Source of the DNA: Streptomyces mangrovi
Lineage (GTDB): Bacteria > Actinomycetota > Actinomycetes > Streptomycetales > Streptomycetaceae
Direction of reading: 5' to 3'
NCBI RefSeq assembly: GCF_900114215.1
Contig: NZ_FOSG01000010.1
Span: 62,001-126,000 of the forward strand
Length of the DNA stretch: 64,000 nucleotides
Positions within the stretch are counted from its first letter, which is position 1. Each line of letters starts with the position of its first letter. The translations under genes and the position numbers were made by a program. Of this stretch, positions 8,570-18,209 are shown piece after piece. Under the pieces are notes generated by a model. That model had not been told where the DNA came from and did no database searches. It was given only the letters and a program-made list of their open reading frames with translations.

Positions 8570-11553
8570 CAGGCTTCGGCTCCGGAGGCGGTAGAGGCGG
8601 CGGGTGCGGAGGCAGCGGGGGCGGCGGGCGGCAGGTAGACGTACACGCCCAGCACGTCGGCGGGCTCCTGGGGCACGACCTTCAGGCCGCGCACGATCTC
8701 CTCGTTGGCCTTGCGCACGCGGCGGTGGGAGGCGTCGAGTTCGGCGGCCAGGCGCCTGCCGTACTCGGCCAGGTGGCCGGCCAGCTCCGGCAGGGCGTCC
8801 AGGTCGCGGGTGATCTGGTTGCGGGCCCGCTGCTCGTGGGTGTTGGCGGTGGCGCGGGCGTCCAGCAGGGCGGTGGCCGCCTCGTCCTCCAGCCAGCGGG
8901 CGCGCTGCGGCAGGCCCTCGTACGCCAGCAGGCGGGCGTCCTCGGCCACCAGCTGCCGCTCGCCGTTGCGGGAGGGCAGGGTGAGGTGGAAGCGGTAGCG
9001 CACCAGCAGCAGCGTGGTGCGGGTGGCGACCGCGTCGGTGGTGACCACGCCGCAGCGGCGGGCCGGGCGGGGGCCGGGGGCGTTGGTGTCCAGGGCGGAG
9101 TCCAGGACGTAGGAGGCGATGGCGCCGATCGCCGGGTCGGTGCGCACCAGGGCGGCCTCGCCGCGGGCGATCGCGGGGGAGGAGCGGAAGGGGATCTCGC
9201 GGTCCTCCTCCACCAGCCGGCCGCCCAGCGTCGCGGCGAGCGCGTCGCGCAGGCCCGCCGGGGTGCCGCCGACCTGGGCGGTGAAGTCGCCGCCGTCGCG
9301 CCCGGCGGATGTCGCGGCGCGCACCAGCGCGTCCAGGTCGCGCAGCGCCTCCAGGGCGAACTCGCGGACCTCCCCGGCCCCGCCGAGCGCGGCCCGTACG
9401 GCGGCGACCTCGCGGGCCACCTCCTCGGGGTGGATGGCGCGCTGGGCGTACTTGGAGCGGGAGGTCCTCTCCCGTTCGGCGGCCGAGTTCCACTCGCGCT
9501 CGACGCGCTCGAAGGACTCCTGGTGGCCGTCCATCTCGAACAGGCTCTCCTGACTGCCCTGCCGCCCGTGCAGCAGCAGCCACTCCACCACGGCGTCGGT
9601 GACGCCGGAGGCGGTCTCGTCGGGCACGGAGACGGAGATGCCCAGGTCCTTCTTGATCTGCCGGTGCTTGGCGAACAGCACCTCCAGCACCTTGCCGTCG
9701 ATGCCGTTGTCCTCGCCGTACATGGTGATGACGCGGACCTGGTCGCGGCGCTGGCCGTAGCGGTCGACGCGGCCCTCGCGCTGGTCGTGGCGGGTGGGGT
9801 TCCAGGCCAGGTCGTAGTGGACGACGGCGTCGAAGTGGTGCTGGAGGTTGACGCCCTCGGACAGGCAGTCGGTGGCGATCAGCACCCGGCGTACGGCCGG
9901 GTCGTCGCCGGAGCGCGCGGTCTCGGCCGCCTCGGCGGCGAGCTGCTCGATGCGCTCGATGCGCTGCTGCGGGGAGAGGGTGCCGGTGACGGCGGCGATC
10001 CGCGTCTTCTTCCCCAGCTTGCCCTCCAGCTGCTCGGCCAGGTACTCGGCGGTGGGGATGTAGCGGCAGAAGACGATGGGGTGGTAGCCCTCGGCGAGCA
10101 GGCCCTTCAGATGCCGGGTGAGCGCCTTGAGCTTGGCGTCCTCGGCGGGGCCGGTCAACTGCCCGGCACGCTCGGCCAGTTCCAGCAGGCGGGCGCCGGC
10201 GTCCTCGGACTCGGCCGCGCCGGGGGCCACGTCCATGCCCTCCAGGCGGTCCATCTCGGCGGAGTCGGCGGCGACCGGGGCGCCCAGCACATCCGCCTCG
10301 TGTGCGGTGCGCGCGGCGGCGGACTCCGAGCGGGTCTTGAGCGTCTGCGCGGCGGCGGCCGGGGAGGAGACCATCGAACGCAGCAGCGCGATCACCGACC
10401 ACCAGGCGATACGGGCCTCCCGGCGGCCCTGCTCCCCGGCCCGCTCGACGCGGTCGCGGGCGTAGGCGATGGCGTCGTCCAGCAGCGCCCGGTAGGCGGG
10501 GGTGAGCCGGTAGGGCTCGTCCTTGGTCCAGCGGTCGGAGGGGAAGGCGGTGCGCTCGGCCAGGGAGTCGTCGGCCAGGCCGTCCTCGCGGGTGAGGTAG
10601 CTGCGCACGTCCGCGCGCTTGCGGGCCACGAAGTGCTCGGCCAGCCTCGCCCGCCCGGCCGCCGTCTCCAGGTCCAGCGTCGCCAGTTCGGGGCGCACCA
10701 GGCCCAGCAGGTTGCGGAAGGCGGACTCCTTGCCCGAGTGCGGGGTGGCCGTCAGCAGCAGCAGATGGCGGTCGGCGTCGGCCGAGACCCTGCGCAGCAG
10801 CTCGTAGCGGAGCTGGCCGGCGGCGGACGCGCCGCCCCGCGCGGCGTCGTCGGCGGCCACGCAGGTGTGCGCCTCGTCCACGATCACCAGGTCGGGGCAG
10901 TGGCGGACGAAGTCCTCGCGGTGGCGGGTGGACTTGATGAAATCCGTGGAGATGATCGTGAACGGATGCCGGTCGAACAGCGACTGGCCCAGCTCCAGAC
11001 CGCGCTCCAGCCGCGAGACCGTGGAGGCCAGCACCAGCTCGGCGTCGATGCCGAACTTCTCCCGCAGCTCGCCCTGCCACTGCTCGGCCAGCGCCGGGGA
11101 GCACAGCACCGCCAGCCCGGACGCCTCGCCCTGCGCCAGCAGCTCCCTGGCGATCAGACCCGCCTCGACCGTCTTGCCGATGCCGACGTCGTCGGAGATC
11201 AGCAGCCGCACGGTGCGCTGCCGCAGCGCCATCAGCAGCGGCACCAGCTGGTAGGCGCGCGGCTCCACCGCGATCGACGCCAGCGAGCGGAACGGACCCG
11301 CGCCCGACCGGAAGCCGATGCGCAGCGCCGTGCGCAGCAGACCGGCGGCGCGCTGGTCGCCCAGATCGTCCGGGCTCGGCGCGGCGAACTCGGCCGGGCG
11401 CACCTCCTCGAAGGAGGGGAAGACGGCCGCGACGTCGTCCTCGCTCCCGCCCAGCGGGCGCAGCACCAGCATGTCGGGGGCGCTCTCGGGCAGCACCACC
11501 CACTCGCGGCCGCGGGCGGCGACCAGCGAACCGGCCGTGTACGTGAGGCTCAT
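8569..11553 (-). CDS. SNF2/HepA-type helicase, DrmD-like
   Basis: A 994-residue superfamily 2 ATPase. Walker A is DDVGIGKTVEAG (residues ~121-132), Walker B is DEAH (226-229), motif III is TATPHSGKE, and motif VI is QREGRVDRYGQ with an arginine finger. The DDxGxGKT-EAGL form is that of SNF2/RapA proteins. In class 1 DISARM, the SNF2 protein DrmD is encoded beside the adenine methyltransferase, as here. The C-terminal ~350 residues are helical and carry no motif I know. It lies 72 bases after the kinase-helicase gene and overlaps the methyltransferase start. Likely role: ATP-driven DNA translocation during recognition of invading DNA. Confidence 0.88.
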   Translation of the reverse strand: MSLTYTAGSLVAARGREWVVLPESAPDMLVLRPLGGSEDDVAAVFPSFEEVRPAEFAAPSPDDLGDQRAAGLLRTALRIGFRSGAGPFRSLASIAVEPRAYQLVPLLMALRQRTVRLLISDDVGIGKTVEAGLIARELLAQGEASGLAVLCSPALAEQWQGELREKFGIDAELVLASTVSRLERGLELGQSLFDRHPFTIISTDFIKSTRHREDFVRHCPDLVIVDEAHTCVAADDAARGGASAAGQLRYELLRRVSADADRHLLLLTATPHSGKESAFRNLLGLVRPELATLDLETAAGRARLAEHFVARKRADVRSYLTREDGLADDSLAERTAFPSDRWTKDEPYRLTPAYRALLDDAIAYARDRVERAGEQGRREARIAWWSVIALLRSMVSSPAAAAQTLKTRSESAAARTAHEADVLGAPVAADSAEMDRLEGMDVAPGAAESEDAGARLLELAERAGQLTGPAEDAKLKALTRHLKGLLAEGYHPIVFCRYIPTAEYLAEQLEGKLGKKTRIAAVTGTLSPQQRIERIEQLAAEAAETARSGDDPAVRRVLIATDCLSEGVNLQHHFDAVVHYDLAWNPTRHDQREGRVDRYGQRRDQVRVITMYGEDNGIDGKVLEVLFAKHRQIKKDLGISVSVPDETASGVTDAVVEWLLLHGRQGSQESLFEMDGHQESFERVEREWNSAAERERTSRSKYAQRAIHPEEVAREVAAVRAALGGAGEVREFALEALRDLDALVRAATSAGRDGGDFTAQVGGTPAGLRDALAATLGGRLVEEDREIPFRSSPAIARGEAALVRTDPAIGAIASYVLDSALDTNAPGPRPARRCGVVTTDAVATRTTLLLVRYRFHLTLPSRNGERQLVAEDARLLAYEGLPQRARWLEDEAATALLDARATANTHEQRARNQITRDLDALPELAGHLAEYGRRLAAELDASHRRVRKANEEIVRGLKVVPQEPADVLGVYVYLPPAAPAASAPAASTASGAEA

Positions 11554-11625
11554 GGGGTCTCTCGGTTTCTGGGAGTCGACATGTCGGGAAGTCGGGGTGC
11601 GGGGCGGGTGGTTCGGGGCGGGCGG

Positions 11626-14600
11626 TCAGCGCAGGCGGAGGTAGGAGGCGTGGTCGTCGACGACGGCGTCCCAGTCGGCGTCCGTGTCCGCGGGGAAGCG
11701 CACCACCTCCCAGCCGGCCTCCACCAGGCGGTCCTCGGCGTCGGCGTCGCGGGTGGGGTCGGCCGGGTGGCCGGGGAGGTCGACGAACACGGCCAGGTGG
11801 ACGTCCTCCACGTGGAAGACCAGGTCCGGGCGCGCGTCCGCCGTGCCGACGAAGGCGCCGGCCTCGTCCGGCAGGCGGTAGCCCTTGGCGCGCAGCCAGC
11901 CCAGCAGGTCGCCCCGGGTGACCAGGTCCGCCAGGTCCGCCTCCGCCGGGGTGGGGGAGGAGGGGGCGGTGCTCGCGGGGACGGGGGCGGGGGCGGCTCC
12001 GGCGGCCGGGGCGAGGCGGCGGAACCGCTCGCTGCGAGACTCGCCCCGGTCCTCCCGCTCGGTGCGGGCCCGGGCCAGCCGCAGCAGCAGCGGGCGGGCG
12101 GAGTGCCGGCTCAGCCTGCGGTGGTGCGTCTGGTTGCCGTAGGTCAGCAGGCAGGCGTAGCAGCCGCGGGCGCACTCCTCGCCGTCGGCCGGGCCGCCCA
12201 GGTCCTCGCCGGTGTCCGGGTCGAAGTGGCAGATCTCCAGCGCCGTGCGGGCGGCCTTCGCCAGCGCGCCCCTCTCGTGCTGGATACGGCGCAGCACACC
12301 CGCGCCGCCCTCGGCGGCCTCGGTGAACAGCATGCGGCGGCGCGGGCCGTCGTCCGGCGGCAGCAGCTCCGCCGTCAGCTCCGAGTCCTCCAGCTCGAAC
12401 GCCGCCTCGACACCCCGCTCCAGCGCGTACAGCACCGACAGGGCCACCGGCTCGGGCTGCGGCTCGTCCAGGGTGACCACCAGGATGTTGCGGCGGTCCT
12501 CCACATACGGCAGCACCCGCTTCTTGCGGCGCTTCTCGTTGCCCTCCTCGTCGACCACCGGCATGCCGGTGCCCTCGATGGCGTCGGCGGCGGCCCGGTC
12601 GTTGAGCCAGCGGCCGTCGCCCAGGTCCAGCCAGTAGCCGTCCGGCTCGCCCTCCTTGTCGCGCACCCGGCCGAGGTTGGTGATGCGCACGGTCGCCGAG
12701 TCGCCGTAGTCCACATCGAGGACGGGCGCGCCGTCGGCGTCGGTGACGTGCGAGGTGAGACGGCCCTTGCGGACGCCGTGGTCCTGGAAGGCGTAGGAGG
12801 TCTCCAGGCGGAAACCGGCCCGGCGGCGCTCCTCCTCGTCCGAGGAGATCCGCTCGCGGGGGGTGGTGTAGACGGTGTGCAGGTGCAGCAGGCCGGTGCG
12901 CTTGCCCCGCAGCGGCTCGCCGCACATCGCGCACAGGTCGGAGCCGGCCCGCACGTCGTGGTGGTAGCCGCAGCCGTCGCAGCGCCGCGCCTCGGCGGTG
13001 GCCGGATCGCCCGAGGCGTCCGGCGGGAGCTGGACGCGGGTGACCTGGTAGCGGGCGCCCTCGTGGTAGATGAGCGCGCCGGGGCCGAACTCGCGGATCG
13101 CCAGGAAGCGCGGGCGCTGGAGGTAGTCCCCGTCGGCGTTGCGGCGGTTGCCCGAACGCGGGATGTAGGCGGCCAGCGGCAGCCGGGGGAAGCTGTAGCC
13201 GGGCAGGAAGCCCTCGGAGGCCAGATAGCGGTAGGGGTTGAAGTCGCTCATCACCGACTTGCTGTCCACCGAGCGGTTCAGCAGCAGGTTCGTCTGCGTC
13301 TCGGCCTCCCGGCGGCGGCTGCGCGCCCGGCTCTGCTCGCCGGGGGAGAGGGTGTGGTCGACCACGCGCCGGTTCTGCTCGTACTGGTCGATCACGGCCG
13401 CGCGGAACAGGTCCCGCCAGCGGTCGAAGGAGGCGTCGAACCGCTCGGGCGCCCGCTCGATACGGTCCTCGATCCACTCGTCGTACCACCAGGTGGTGGC
13501 CTCGAAGTCGGCGATCAGCGGGGCCAGTACGGTGCGGGCGGTGGCGACCGCGCGGCACCGGGCGTCCTCGTCCAGGGACAGGTCGCGCACATGGGGGTGC
13601 AGCGGCAGAGGCATGTGGGGGTCGGGGCGGTCGCCGCCGTCGGGGTCGTAGGCGACGTCCACGACGTCCGGGATCGCGGTGCCCAGCTTCATGCCCGTCT
13701 CCGCCAGCCAGATGCCCTGCAGATGGGAGCGGACCAGGTCCTCGTTGGCCAGGTCCAGGCGCGGCGGGGCCACCTGCCCGGCCACCATGTCCTGGGAGCG
13801 GCGGAAGTAGTACTGGTCGTGGCTGTTGCCCGTGGCGCAGTAGGTGGTCACCAGCGCCGGCTGGCCGCTGCGGCCGGCCCGGCCCGAGCGCTGCGCGTAG
13901 TTCGCCGGGGTCGGCGGCACGTTGCGCATCATCACCGCGTTGAGCGAGGAGATGTCCACGCCCAGCTCCATCGTCGGCGAGCAGTACAGCAGCGGCAGTT
14001 CGGCCTCGCGGAACCGCCGCTCGCGCTCCAGCCGGTCCTCCGGGGCCACCTGCGCGGTGTGCTCCCGCGCGTACAGTCCGGCCAGCTCGGCCGCCGCACT
14101 GCGGTACAGATCGCGGAAGAACGGGTTCACCCGCGGGCCCTCGCCGCTGCTGTAGGTGCGCGCCAGCGGATCGACCGCGCCCCGCTCACCGCTCCCGGCC
14201 CGCCAGATGAGCGCCGAGGCCGACACCCGGTAGCCGGTGCGCCGCTCCGCCGCCCGGCGGCGGCGGGCCGGGCCGGAGTACTCGGGGGCCGCCTCCACCT
14301 CGCGCACCAGGTCCGCCTCCCGCAGCACCTTCAGCAGGTCCTCGATGACGCATTGGACGTCGCCCAGGGGGAGGTCCCGCAGCTCGGGCATGTTCCGCCG
14401 CAGATACCGGCCGAACTTGCCGCGCGCCGACAGGAACAGCGCCGAGCGCTCCATGCCCGGCCGCGAGGCGTACGGGTAGGCGGTGCCGACGGCCGGGCGG
14501 TCGCTGTCGCCCAGCACCCACGGCCCGGTCAGGCGCTCCTCGCTGGCCCGCTGCAAGGCGTCGAAGTCGTCGCGGAAGTACTGCACGTCGATGGCGAGGG

Positions 14601-17600
14601 CGCGGCGCATGAAGTCCAGCAGGGTGCGGGCGACCTCCTCGCGCAGCGCCGGGTCGGCGCCGCGCAGCACCGCGTGGGACGACTGCCAGCGCTCGGGACG
14701 GGCGGCGATCCAGGCCAGGTCCTCGTAGTCGATGCGCAGCAGGCCCGTCTGCTCCAGGTTCGGCATGGTGATGCGCCAGCCGCGCTCCAGGTCGCGGTAG
14801 AGGCGGTAGCCGACGACGTCTCGGAAGACCTTCGCCGCCCGGCGCTCCATGGACGGCGGCAGATCCGTGCCGGAGGCGTACTCGCCCGGCGCCAGGCCCA
14901 TCACCTCGGTGACGGCCTCGGCCAGACCGTCGTGGCGCAGGCCCTCCTCGCCCGCGCGCACCGCGGCCCGGTACAGGGCGCCGCGCAACTGGGTCACCTG
15001 GGCGAAGTCGTTGAAGTGCCCGGCCTGCAGCGAGGCGTCCTGCCGGTTGTCGACGAAGGTCAGCAGCTTGCGCGCCTCCCTGCCCAGGCTCTCCCGCGGC
15101 ACCGCGCGCAGGGACTTGACGATCGACGCCGAGATCAGCGAGGTCGCCGAGGAACGGCCCTCCTGGGCCAGGGTGGCCAGCTTGGCGAAGTCCTGACCGC
15201 GGGTCTGCTCGTAGGAGACCTGGCAGTGCACGCAGAACAGGAACGGCGCCGGGACGAACGCCGCCACCAGGCCCCCGCCCGTGCCCTCCCCCGTGCCCCC
15301 GCCCGCGCCGTCGCCGGACTCGGCGCCGTGGGCGTCCACCACGACGCGCTTGGGCACCCGGGGCCGGTAGGACTTCTTCACCACCATCACGCCCTGCGCG
15401 TCCGGCTCCAGCCACGACTCCGGCAGCCGCCGGTCGTCCACGGCCTTCTGCGGATCGGCCGGCCACTCGTAGTCCTGGCCGGGCATGCCCACGTACAGGT
15501 AGCCCTCGCCGGCGCGGCCGCCGGAGGCGGAGGTGTCCCGGCGCGGCTCGTACCGGAAGGAGCCGCCCTCCTCGGTGCGCCACACCGTCAGGTACTCCTG
15601 GCCGCACTCGCGGCAGAACGACAGCGGGAACAGCGGCTTGCCGCCGCTGCCCGGCTGCTCCAGCTGGTAGGTGCGGGTCAGCGGCCGGGTGAGCGGATCG
15701 TCCAGCGTGGTGTAGACGGTGTCGCCCTTGGAGAGGAACTGGTGCAGCCGGAACGCGAACAGCGGCCGCTCCGTCACCGGGTGCTTGGCCTGCGCGCCCG
15801 CCTCCAGCGTCGTGCGGATCGCCTCGCGCACGCTCTCCCCGTCCACCCCGGAGGAGGCGGCCAGCTCGGCCGCCGCCTGCTCGATCCTGCCCGGGGCGCG
15901 GCGGCGCAGCCGCCCCGTGCCCTCCTCGGGCTCCAGGCCGAAGCGCGACTCCACCCAGCGGGCCAGCGGGTCCTTCGTCAGCGCCTCGTAGGAGCGGGGC
16001 GCGGCCGGCACCCGCAGCCGCTCGGCCGGCACGGTCTCGGGAGCCTCGCCGGTGGCCCGCACCAGCGTCTCGCCGATGACCCGCTCCGGCAGCACCACCG
16101 TGCCGAACAGCCGCCCGGCGACCCTCGCCACCTCGCGCCGCTGCTCCTCCCAGGAGCCTTCGGTCGACATGGTCGCGGAGGTGCCGACGCACTGCAGCGA
16201 CGCCGAGGCCCGGCAGGCCTCGCGCACCCGGCGGATCAGGAACGCCACGTCCGCGCCCTGCCGGCCCCGGTAGGTGTGCAGCTCGTCGAAGACGAGGAAC
16301 TGGAGCCCCTCGGCCATGCGGATCAGGCTGGAGCGGTCGTCCGGCCGGGTCAGCATCAGCTCCAGCATCACGTAGTTGGTCAGCAGGATGTCCGGGGGGT
16401 CGCGGCGCAGCTCGCGGCGGTCCTCCTCGGACTCCTGGCCGGTGTAGCGGGCGAAGGTGACCGGCTCGCGGCCCTTGCCGAAACCGTGGCGCAGGTACTT
16501 CTCCAGCTCCCCGAGCTGGGAGTTGGCCAGCGCGTTCATCGGGTAGACCACGATCGCGCGCACCCGGCCGCCCGCTTTGGGCCCCGCCGCCTCGCGCTCC
16601 TTCAGCACCCGGTGCACGATCGGGACGATGTACGCCAGCGACTTGCCCGAACCGGTGCCGGTGGTCAGCACGTAGGAGTCGCCCGCGGCCGCGGCCTCGA
16701 TCGCCTCGCGCTGGTGGAGGTGGAAGGTCAGGGGGCGGCCGTCCGGGCGGGGCGAGCCCTCCTTCTTGCCGGCCTGGAAGATCTCCGCGCACTTCGGGTG
16801 CAGCACCCCGTCGCGCACCAGGTCGGTGACCTGGCCGCCGTCGGCGAAGAACGGGTTCAGCGACAGCCACGGGTCGGGCCACTGCGACTTCCTCGCCAGA
16901 TCCTCCTCGACGAAGTTCTCGATCCGGGCGTCCCGGATCACCGTCGCGCTCCTGGTGAAGCTCGCGTACTCGCCGATCAGATCGGAGTGGATACCGAAGA
17001 CGTCCATCGTCTCGGGCAGCCGCGGCCGCCTGCGCGGCACGGGCGCCGGCGCGGCCGGAGCGGGCTCGGGCAGCAGGGCGCGCAGCCTTGCGACCGGATC
17101 CATCGCCCGCCAGTGCGGGGCGGGCAGGCCGGCCGTGGGATCCGGGGCGAGCGCGAGCGGGAGCAGCGTCTCCCGGACCGCGTCGGCGTTCTCCGGCCGC
17201 AGTTCGGCGTTCTTCTCCAGCAGGCGGTCCACCAGCCGGACCAGCCCGGCCGGCAGGTCCGGGCGCACCAGGGCCAGCTGCGGCGGCAGCTCGTGCAGAT
17301 GCTGCCGGGAGAGCTCGAAGGCGGTCCGGGCGGAGAACGGCGGCCGGCCGATCAGCAGCTCGTACAGGATGCAGCCCAGCGCGTACAGGTCGGCCGGGGC
17401 CGAGACGCGCTCGGCGCGGAACTGCTCGGGCGCCATGTAGCGGGCCGTGCCGACGCTGACGCCCGTGCTGGTCAGCCGCGTCTGGTCGGGGTCGTCGACG
17501 ATCGATCCCATGCCGAAGTCGAGGATCTTGACGGTGCCGTCGCCGGTCAGCATCACATTGGCCGGCTTCAGATCGCGGTGGACGACCCCGGCGGTGTGCG

Positions 17601-18039
17601 CGGCGGTCAGCCCGGCGGCGATCTGCGCCCCGATCGCGGCGGCCCAGGAGACCGGCAGCTGGGGTTCCTCGTCGATCAGGTCCGCCAGCGGATGGCCGTC
17701 CAGCAGCTCCATCGCCAGATAGGGCAGACCGCTGCCGCCCGGCTCCCCGTCCACGCCGCCGTCGACGCCGCCGTCGATCAGCAGGGTGAGGTTGGGGTGG
17801 CCCTGGGAGAGCATGCGCATGATGCGCACCTCGCGGCGGAAGCGGTCGATCTCCTTGCCGGAGCCGGAGGTGTCGACCGCGATCCCGGTCCGGCCGCGCA
17901 GCACCGTCTTGACCGCGACCTCGCGGTGCGGGGAGTCCGGGGCGGCGTCGAGATCCTCGGCCCGGCGCACCTCGCCCATGTTCCCGCGCCCCACGGCCCC
18001 CGTGATCCGGAACCGCCCGCCGACCGTCTCAAGGCCCAC
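11626..18039 (-). CDS. Ser/Thr kinase - DEAD/DEAH helicase - DUF1998 - nuclease-like fusion
   Basis: The GTG at 18039 is chosen because GGGGAGG precedes it; an ATG at 18120 is also in frame but lacks such a site. That gives 2137 residues. A complete Hanks kinase comes first: Gly loop GRGNMGEV (17-24), AVK lysine (44), HRDLKPAN (154-161), DFG (174-176), APE (203-205). An SF2 helicase follows: TGTGSGKS (460-467), DELH (585-588), TSATM, QRSGRAGRSG. Then come a CxxC-type zinc motif and the MZB/DUF1998 signature GCYACLLTYGNQ. The last ~90 residues resemble a DUF559/Vsr-like endonuclease fold (PDLVFH...AVFVDLPGH...GWEVVRF). The helicase-DUF1998 part corresponds to DISARM DrmA plus DrmB, Druantia DruE, or the repair helicase MrfA. 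A kinase in front of it is unusual. Confidence 0.9.
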   Translation of the reverse strand: MGLETVGGRFRITGAVGRGNMGEVRRAEDLDAAPDSPHREVAVKTVLRGRTGIAVDTSGSGKEIDRFRREVRIMRMLSQGHPNLTLLIDGGVDGGVDGEPGGSGLPYLAMELLDGHPLADLIDEEPQLPVSWAAAIGAQIAAGLTAAHTAGVVHRDLKPANVMLTGDGTVKILDFGMGSIVDDPDQTRLTSTGVSVGTARYMAPEQFRAERVSAPADLYALGCILYELLIGRPPFSARTAFELSRQHLHELPPQLALVRPDLPAGLVRLVDRLLEKNAELRPENADAVRETLLPLALAPDPTAGLPAPHWRAMDPVARLRALLPEPAPAAPAPVPRRRPRLPETMDVFGIHSDLIGEYASFTRSATVIRDARIENFVEEDLARKSQWPDPWLSLNPFFADGGQVTDLVRDGVLHPKCAEIFQAGKKEGSPRPDGRPLTFHLHQREAIEAAAAGDSYVLTTGTGSGKSLAYIVPIVHRVLKEREAAGPKAGGRVRAIVVYPMNALANSQLGELEKYLRHGFGKGREPVTFARYTGQESEEDRRELRRDPPDILLTNYVMLELMLTRPDDRSSLIRMAEGLQFLVFDELHTYRGRQGADVAFLIRRVREACRASASLQCVGTSATMSTEGSWEEQRREVARVAGRLFGTVVLPERVIGETLVRATGEAPETVPAERLRVPAAPRSYEALTKDPLARWVESRFGLEPEEGTGRLRRRAPGRIEQAAAELAASSGVDGESVREAIRTTLEAGAQAKHPVTERPLFAFRLHQFLSKGDTVYTTLDDPLTRPLTRTYQLEQPGSGGKPLFPLSFCRECGQEYLTVWRTEEGGSFRYEPRRDTSASGGRAGEGYLYVGMPGQDYEWPADPQKAVDDRRLPESWLEPDAQGVMVVKKSYRPRVPKRVVVDAHGAESGDGAGGGTGEGTGGGLVAAFVPAPFLFCVHCQVSYEQTRGQDFAKLATLAQEGRSSATSLISASIVKSLRAVPRESLGREARKLLTFVDNRQDASLQAGHFNDFAQVTQLRGALYRAAVRAGEEGLRHDGLAEAVTEVMGLAPGEYASGTDLPPSMERRAAKVFRDVVGYRLYRDLERGWRITMPNLEQTGLLRIDYEDLAWIAARPERWQSSHAVLRGADPALREEVARTLLDFMRRALAIDVQYFRDDFDALQRASEERLTGPWVLGDSDRPAVGTAYPYASRPGMERSALFLSARGKFGRYLRRNMPELRDLPLGDVQCVIEDLLKVLREADLVREVEAAPEYSGPARRRRAAERRTGYRVSASALIWRAGSGERGAVDPLARTYSSGEGPRVNPFFRDLYRSAAAELAGLYAREHTAQVAPEDRLERERRFREAELPLLYCSPTMELGVDISSLNAVMMRNVPPTPANYAQRSGRAGRSGQPALVTTYCATGNSHDQYYFRRSQDMVAGQVAPPRLDLANEDLVRSHLQGIWLAETGMKLGTAIPDVVDVAYDPDGGDRPDPHMPLPLHPHVRDLSLDEDARCRAVATARTVLAPLIADFEATTWWYDEWIEDRIERAPERFDASFDRWRDLFRAAVIDQYEQNRRVVDHTLSPGEQSRARSRRREAETQTNLLLNRSVDSKSVMSDFNPYRYLASEGFLPGYSFPRLPLAAYIPRSGNRRNADGDYLQRPRFLAIREFGPGALIYHEGARYQVTRVQLPPDASGDPATAEARRCDGCGYHHDVRAGSDLCAMCGEPLRGKRTGLLHLHTVYTTPRERISSDEEERRRAGFRLETSYAFQDHGVRKGRLTSHVTDADGAPVLDVDYGDSATVRITNLGRVRDKEGEPDGYWLDLGDGRWLNDRAAADAIEGTGMPVVDEEGNEKRRKKRVLPYVEDRRNILVVTLDEPQPEPVALSVLYALERGVEAAFELEDSELTAELLPPDDGPRRRMLFTEAAEGGAGVLRRIQHERGALAKAARTALEICHFDPDTGEDLGGPADGEECARGCYACLLTYGNQTHHRRLSRHSARPLLLRLARARTEREDRGESRSERFRRLAPAAGAAPAPVPASTAPSSPTPAEADLADLVTRGDLLGWLRAKGYRLPDEAGAFVGTADARPDLVFHVEDVHLAVFVDLPGHPADPTRDADAEDRLVEAGWEVVRFPADTDADWDAVVDDHASYLRLR

Positions 18040-18209
18040 TGGCCCTCCCCGCCTCACCCGTCGCACACACTGGGTCGCACCCCGTGAGAGCGTATCCCTT
18101 CGTCCACCGAAGAGGGTCACATACTAGCGTTTACTCAGTCAACGTATGGCAGCCGACTTGACTGACTCAGTCGCCCGCCGGTGCCACCGACGCCGGCCGG
18201 GGGCGGGCG

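Noticed and set aside
8570..13558. Extension of the methyltransferase frame far upstream
   Set aside because: The frame stays open, but its sequence is Arg/Pro/Gly-rich shadow of the SNF2 and kinase-helicase genes; the ATG at 8569 with TGATG coupling is the real start.
8725..18087. A 3120-codon open frame on the plus strand opposite the helicase genes
   Set aside because: It is Gly/Val/Ala/Gln-rich low-complexity sequence with no motif, the antisense shadow of GC-rich genes. The minus strand carries complete kinase and helicase motifs.
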